Shown here: one piece after another, positions 6,602 to 6,936 of the stretch
Position numbering within the stretch: the first letter of the stretch is position 1
How the letters are laid out: every line of letters starts with the position of its first letter
DNA from: Alistipes sp.
GTDB lineage: Bacteria > Bacteroidota > Bacteroidia > Bacteroidales > Rikenellaceae
Assembly: GCA_017391435.1 (NCBI GenBank)
Contig: JAFOYS010000133.1
Coordinates: forward strand, 1 to 6,936
Length of the DNA: 6,936 nucleotides
Reading direction: 5' to 3'
Translations under genes and position numbers: made by a program
The notes under the pieces: generated by a model
What the model saw: the letters and a program-made list of their open reading frames with translations, nothing else
The model's database searches: none
What the model was told of the DNA's origin: nothing

Positions 6602-6676
6602 GGGAGTTTAGCTCAGCTGGTTCAGAGCATCTGCCTTACAAGCAGAGGGTCGGCGGTTCGAATCCGTCAACTCCCA
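6602..6676 (+). tRNA. tRNA-Val (anticodon UAC)
   Basis: A complete 75-base cloverleaf. The acceptor stem GGGAGTT/AACTCCC is fully paired, with discriminator A at 6676. The D arm is GCTC/GAGC. The anticodon stem TCTGC/GCAGA closes the loop CTTACAA, with anticodon TAC at 6637-6639. The T arm GGCGG/CCGTC has one G-U pair and the loop TTCGAAT. CCA is not encoded (the genome reads A-CTT after the acceptor stem). The RNA reads GUA and, by wobble, other valine codons. Confidence 0.97.
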
Positions 6677-6687
6677 CTTAACAGAAG

Positions 6688-6715
6688 ACACATCACCTAA
6701 GTGATGTGTTTTTTT
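6688..6715 (+). terminator. Intrinsic terminator of tRNA-Val
   Basis: ACACATCAC (6688-6696), loop CTAA, and GTGATGTGT (6701-6709) form a perfect 9-bp hairpin, directly followed by a run of seven T (6709-6715). It begins 12 bases after the mature tRNA end, so the tRNA is probably a single-gene transcript. Confidence 0.9.
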
Positions 6716-6768
6716 GTTTATATGAGTTCTTTGTGAGCGAGCTCCCAGAACTCATACAAACAAAAAAA
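6709..6768. repeat. Long inverted repeat joining the two terminators
   Basis: The arms 6709-6730 and 6747-6768 pair at 21 of 22 positions (one A/C mismatch at 6720/6757) around a 16-base loop. The outermost seven pairs are the T-run of the tRNA terminator against the A-run that is the T-run of the minus-strand terminator. The inner arms are TATGAGTTCT and its complement. The two U-tracts are thus complementary parts of one large stem. Confidence 0.85.
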
Positions 6769-6784
6769 GCAAACTTTCGTTTGC
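6762..6784 (-). terminator. Intrinsic terminator for a minus-strand transcript from the right
   Basis: On the minus strand GCAAAC-GAAA-GTTTGC (6769-6784) is a 6-bp hairpin with a GNRA tetraloop, followed by seven T (6762-6768). It implies a leftward transcript arriving from 6785 onward, but no convincing gene for it is visible inside the window. Confidence 0.65.
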
Positions 6785-6820
6785 CTTCTGTTAGGAGTTG
6801 ACGGATTCAAATTAAGTGGG
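6785..6820 (-). repeat. Partial, rearranged inverted copy of the tRNA-Val 3' end and its flank
   Basis: GGAGTTGACGGATTC (6794-6808) is the exact reverse complement of tRNA positions 6660-6674. The adjoining CTTCTGTTA (6785-6793) is the reverse complement of the tRNA downstream flank 6679-6687. The intervening CACT (6675-6678) is absent. A further 9 bases, 6812-6820, are the reverse complement of 6673-6681, but lie on the other side of the copied block. The T-arm 5' strand and the rest of a tRNA are missing, so this is not a working tRNA. Confidence 0.8.
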
Positions 6821-6936
6821 CGGTTACCTCGGTCGTGTACTCCCGCACCGCGCATCGCGACTGCGGCACTCCCTCGGTGATGACGCGCTGTAGTTATTTT
6901 TTGCGACATTACCTCCTCGGTTTTTCGTGCGATAAC
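6821..6936. other. GC-rich, structured right-edge region with no convincing gene
   Basis: This stretch holds a compound hairpin at 6843-6866 (CCGCA/TGCGG outside, CGCG/CGCG inside, loop CAT). CCTCGGT is repeated at 6827, 6872 and 6915, about 44 bases apart. Part of it is clearly richer in G+C than the flanking DNA. A 63-codon minus-strand frame begins at 6909 after GAGGAGGTA but runs on through the tRNA relic and terminator, so it is not called. The region may be the end of a structured RNA, a degenerated repeat, or the 3' flank of a gene beyond the window. Confidence 0.4.

Noticed and set aside
6785..6860. A possible second tRNA gene on the minus strand.
   Set aside because: Only the T-loop and 3' acceptor strand resemble tRNA-Val; the T-arm 5' strand cannot pair, and no D arm, anticodon arm or 5' acceptor strand is found.
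6718..6909. A 63-codon minus-strand reading frame with GAGGAGG just before its ATG.
   Set aside because: It reads through the inverted tRNA relic, a terminator hairpin and a long inverted repeat, so its C-terminal half is explained by other structure. The purine motif is only about 2 bases from the ATG, too close for a normal ribosome binding site, and I recognise no protein family.
1..6936. CRISPR arrays, insertion sequences or phage genes.
   Set aside because: No regularly spaced long direct repeats, transposase, integrase or phage protein motif was seen on either strand.

Overview
The window looks like a chromosome fragment from a Bacteroidales-type member of the Bacteroidota. Four things point there: promoters of the phylum-specific form TTTG-N19/20-TAnnTTTG, starts without Shine-Dalgarno motifs, an L15 fragment most like Bacteroides/Parabacteroides proteins, and a MurA with the PGGDKIG active-site loop. 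The order or genus cannot be fixed from sequence alone.

Layout, left to right: (1) the 3' end of rplO (L15) on +, which stops early and abuts the 3' end of a convergent enolase gene with 4 bp between stop codons; (2) eno on -, back to back with murA, the two sharing a short region with overlapping promoters and an inverted repeat; (3) a tight + operon of murA, a sodium:solute symporter (4 bp gap), and a kinase-etherase fusion gene (4 bp ATGA overlap); (4) a symmetric hairpin terminator between that operon and a convergent arginine repressor gene (argR, -); (5) a compact intergenic region with divergent promoters for argR and tRNA-Val(UAC); (6) the tRNA, its terminator, and about 220 bp of nested inverted repeats, including a partial inverted copy of the tRNA 3' end, without a convincing gene.

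The central theme is the lactyl ether of peptidoglycan. Enolase makes phosphoenolpyruvate; MurA uses it to start the ether on UDP-GlcNAc. The symporter is inferred to import free MurNAc (or GlcNAc), the N-terminal half of the fusion to phosphorylate it, and the C-terminal MurQ half to cleave the ether, giving GlcNAc-6-phosphate and D-lactate. The transporter-kinase-etherase order matches the three-gene MurNAc cluster described in Tannerella forsythia, but here kinase and etherase are one polypeptide and the set is placed directly behind the first committed gene of de novo peptidoglycan synthesis. This kinase-MurQ fusion and its coupling to murA are the most interesting features. Function is inferred from motifs and gene order only.
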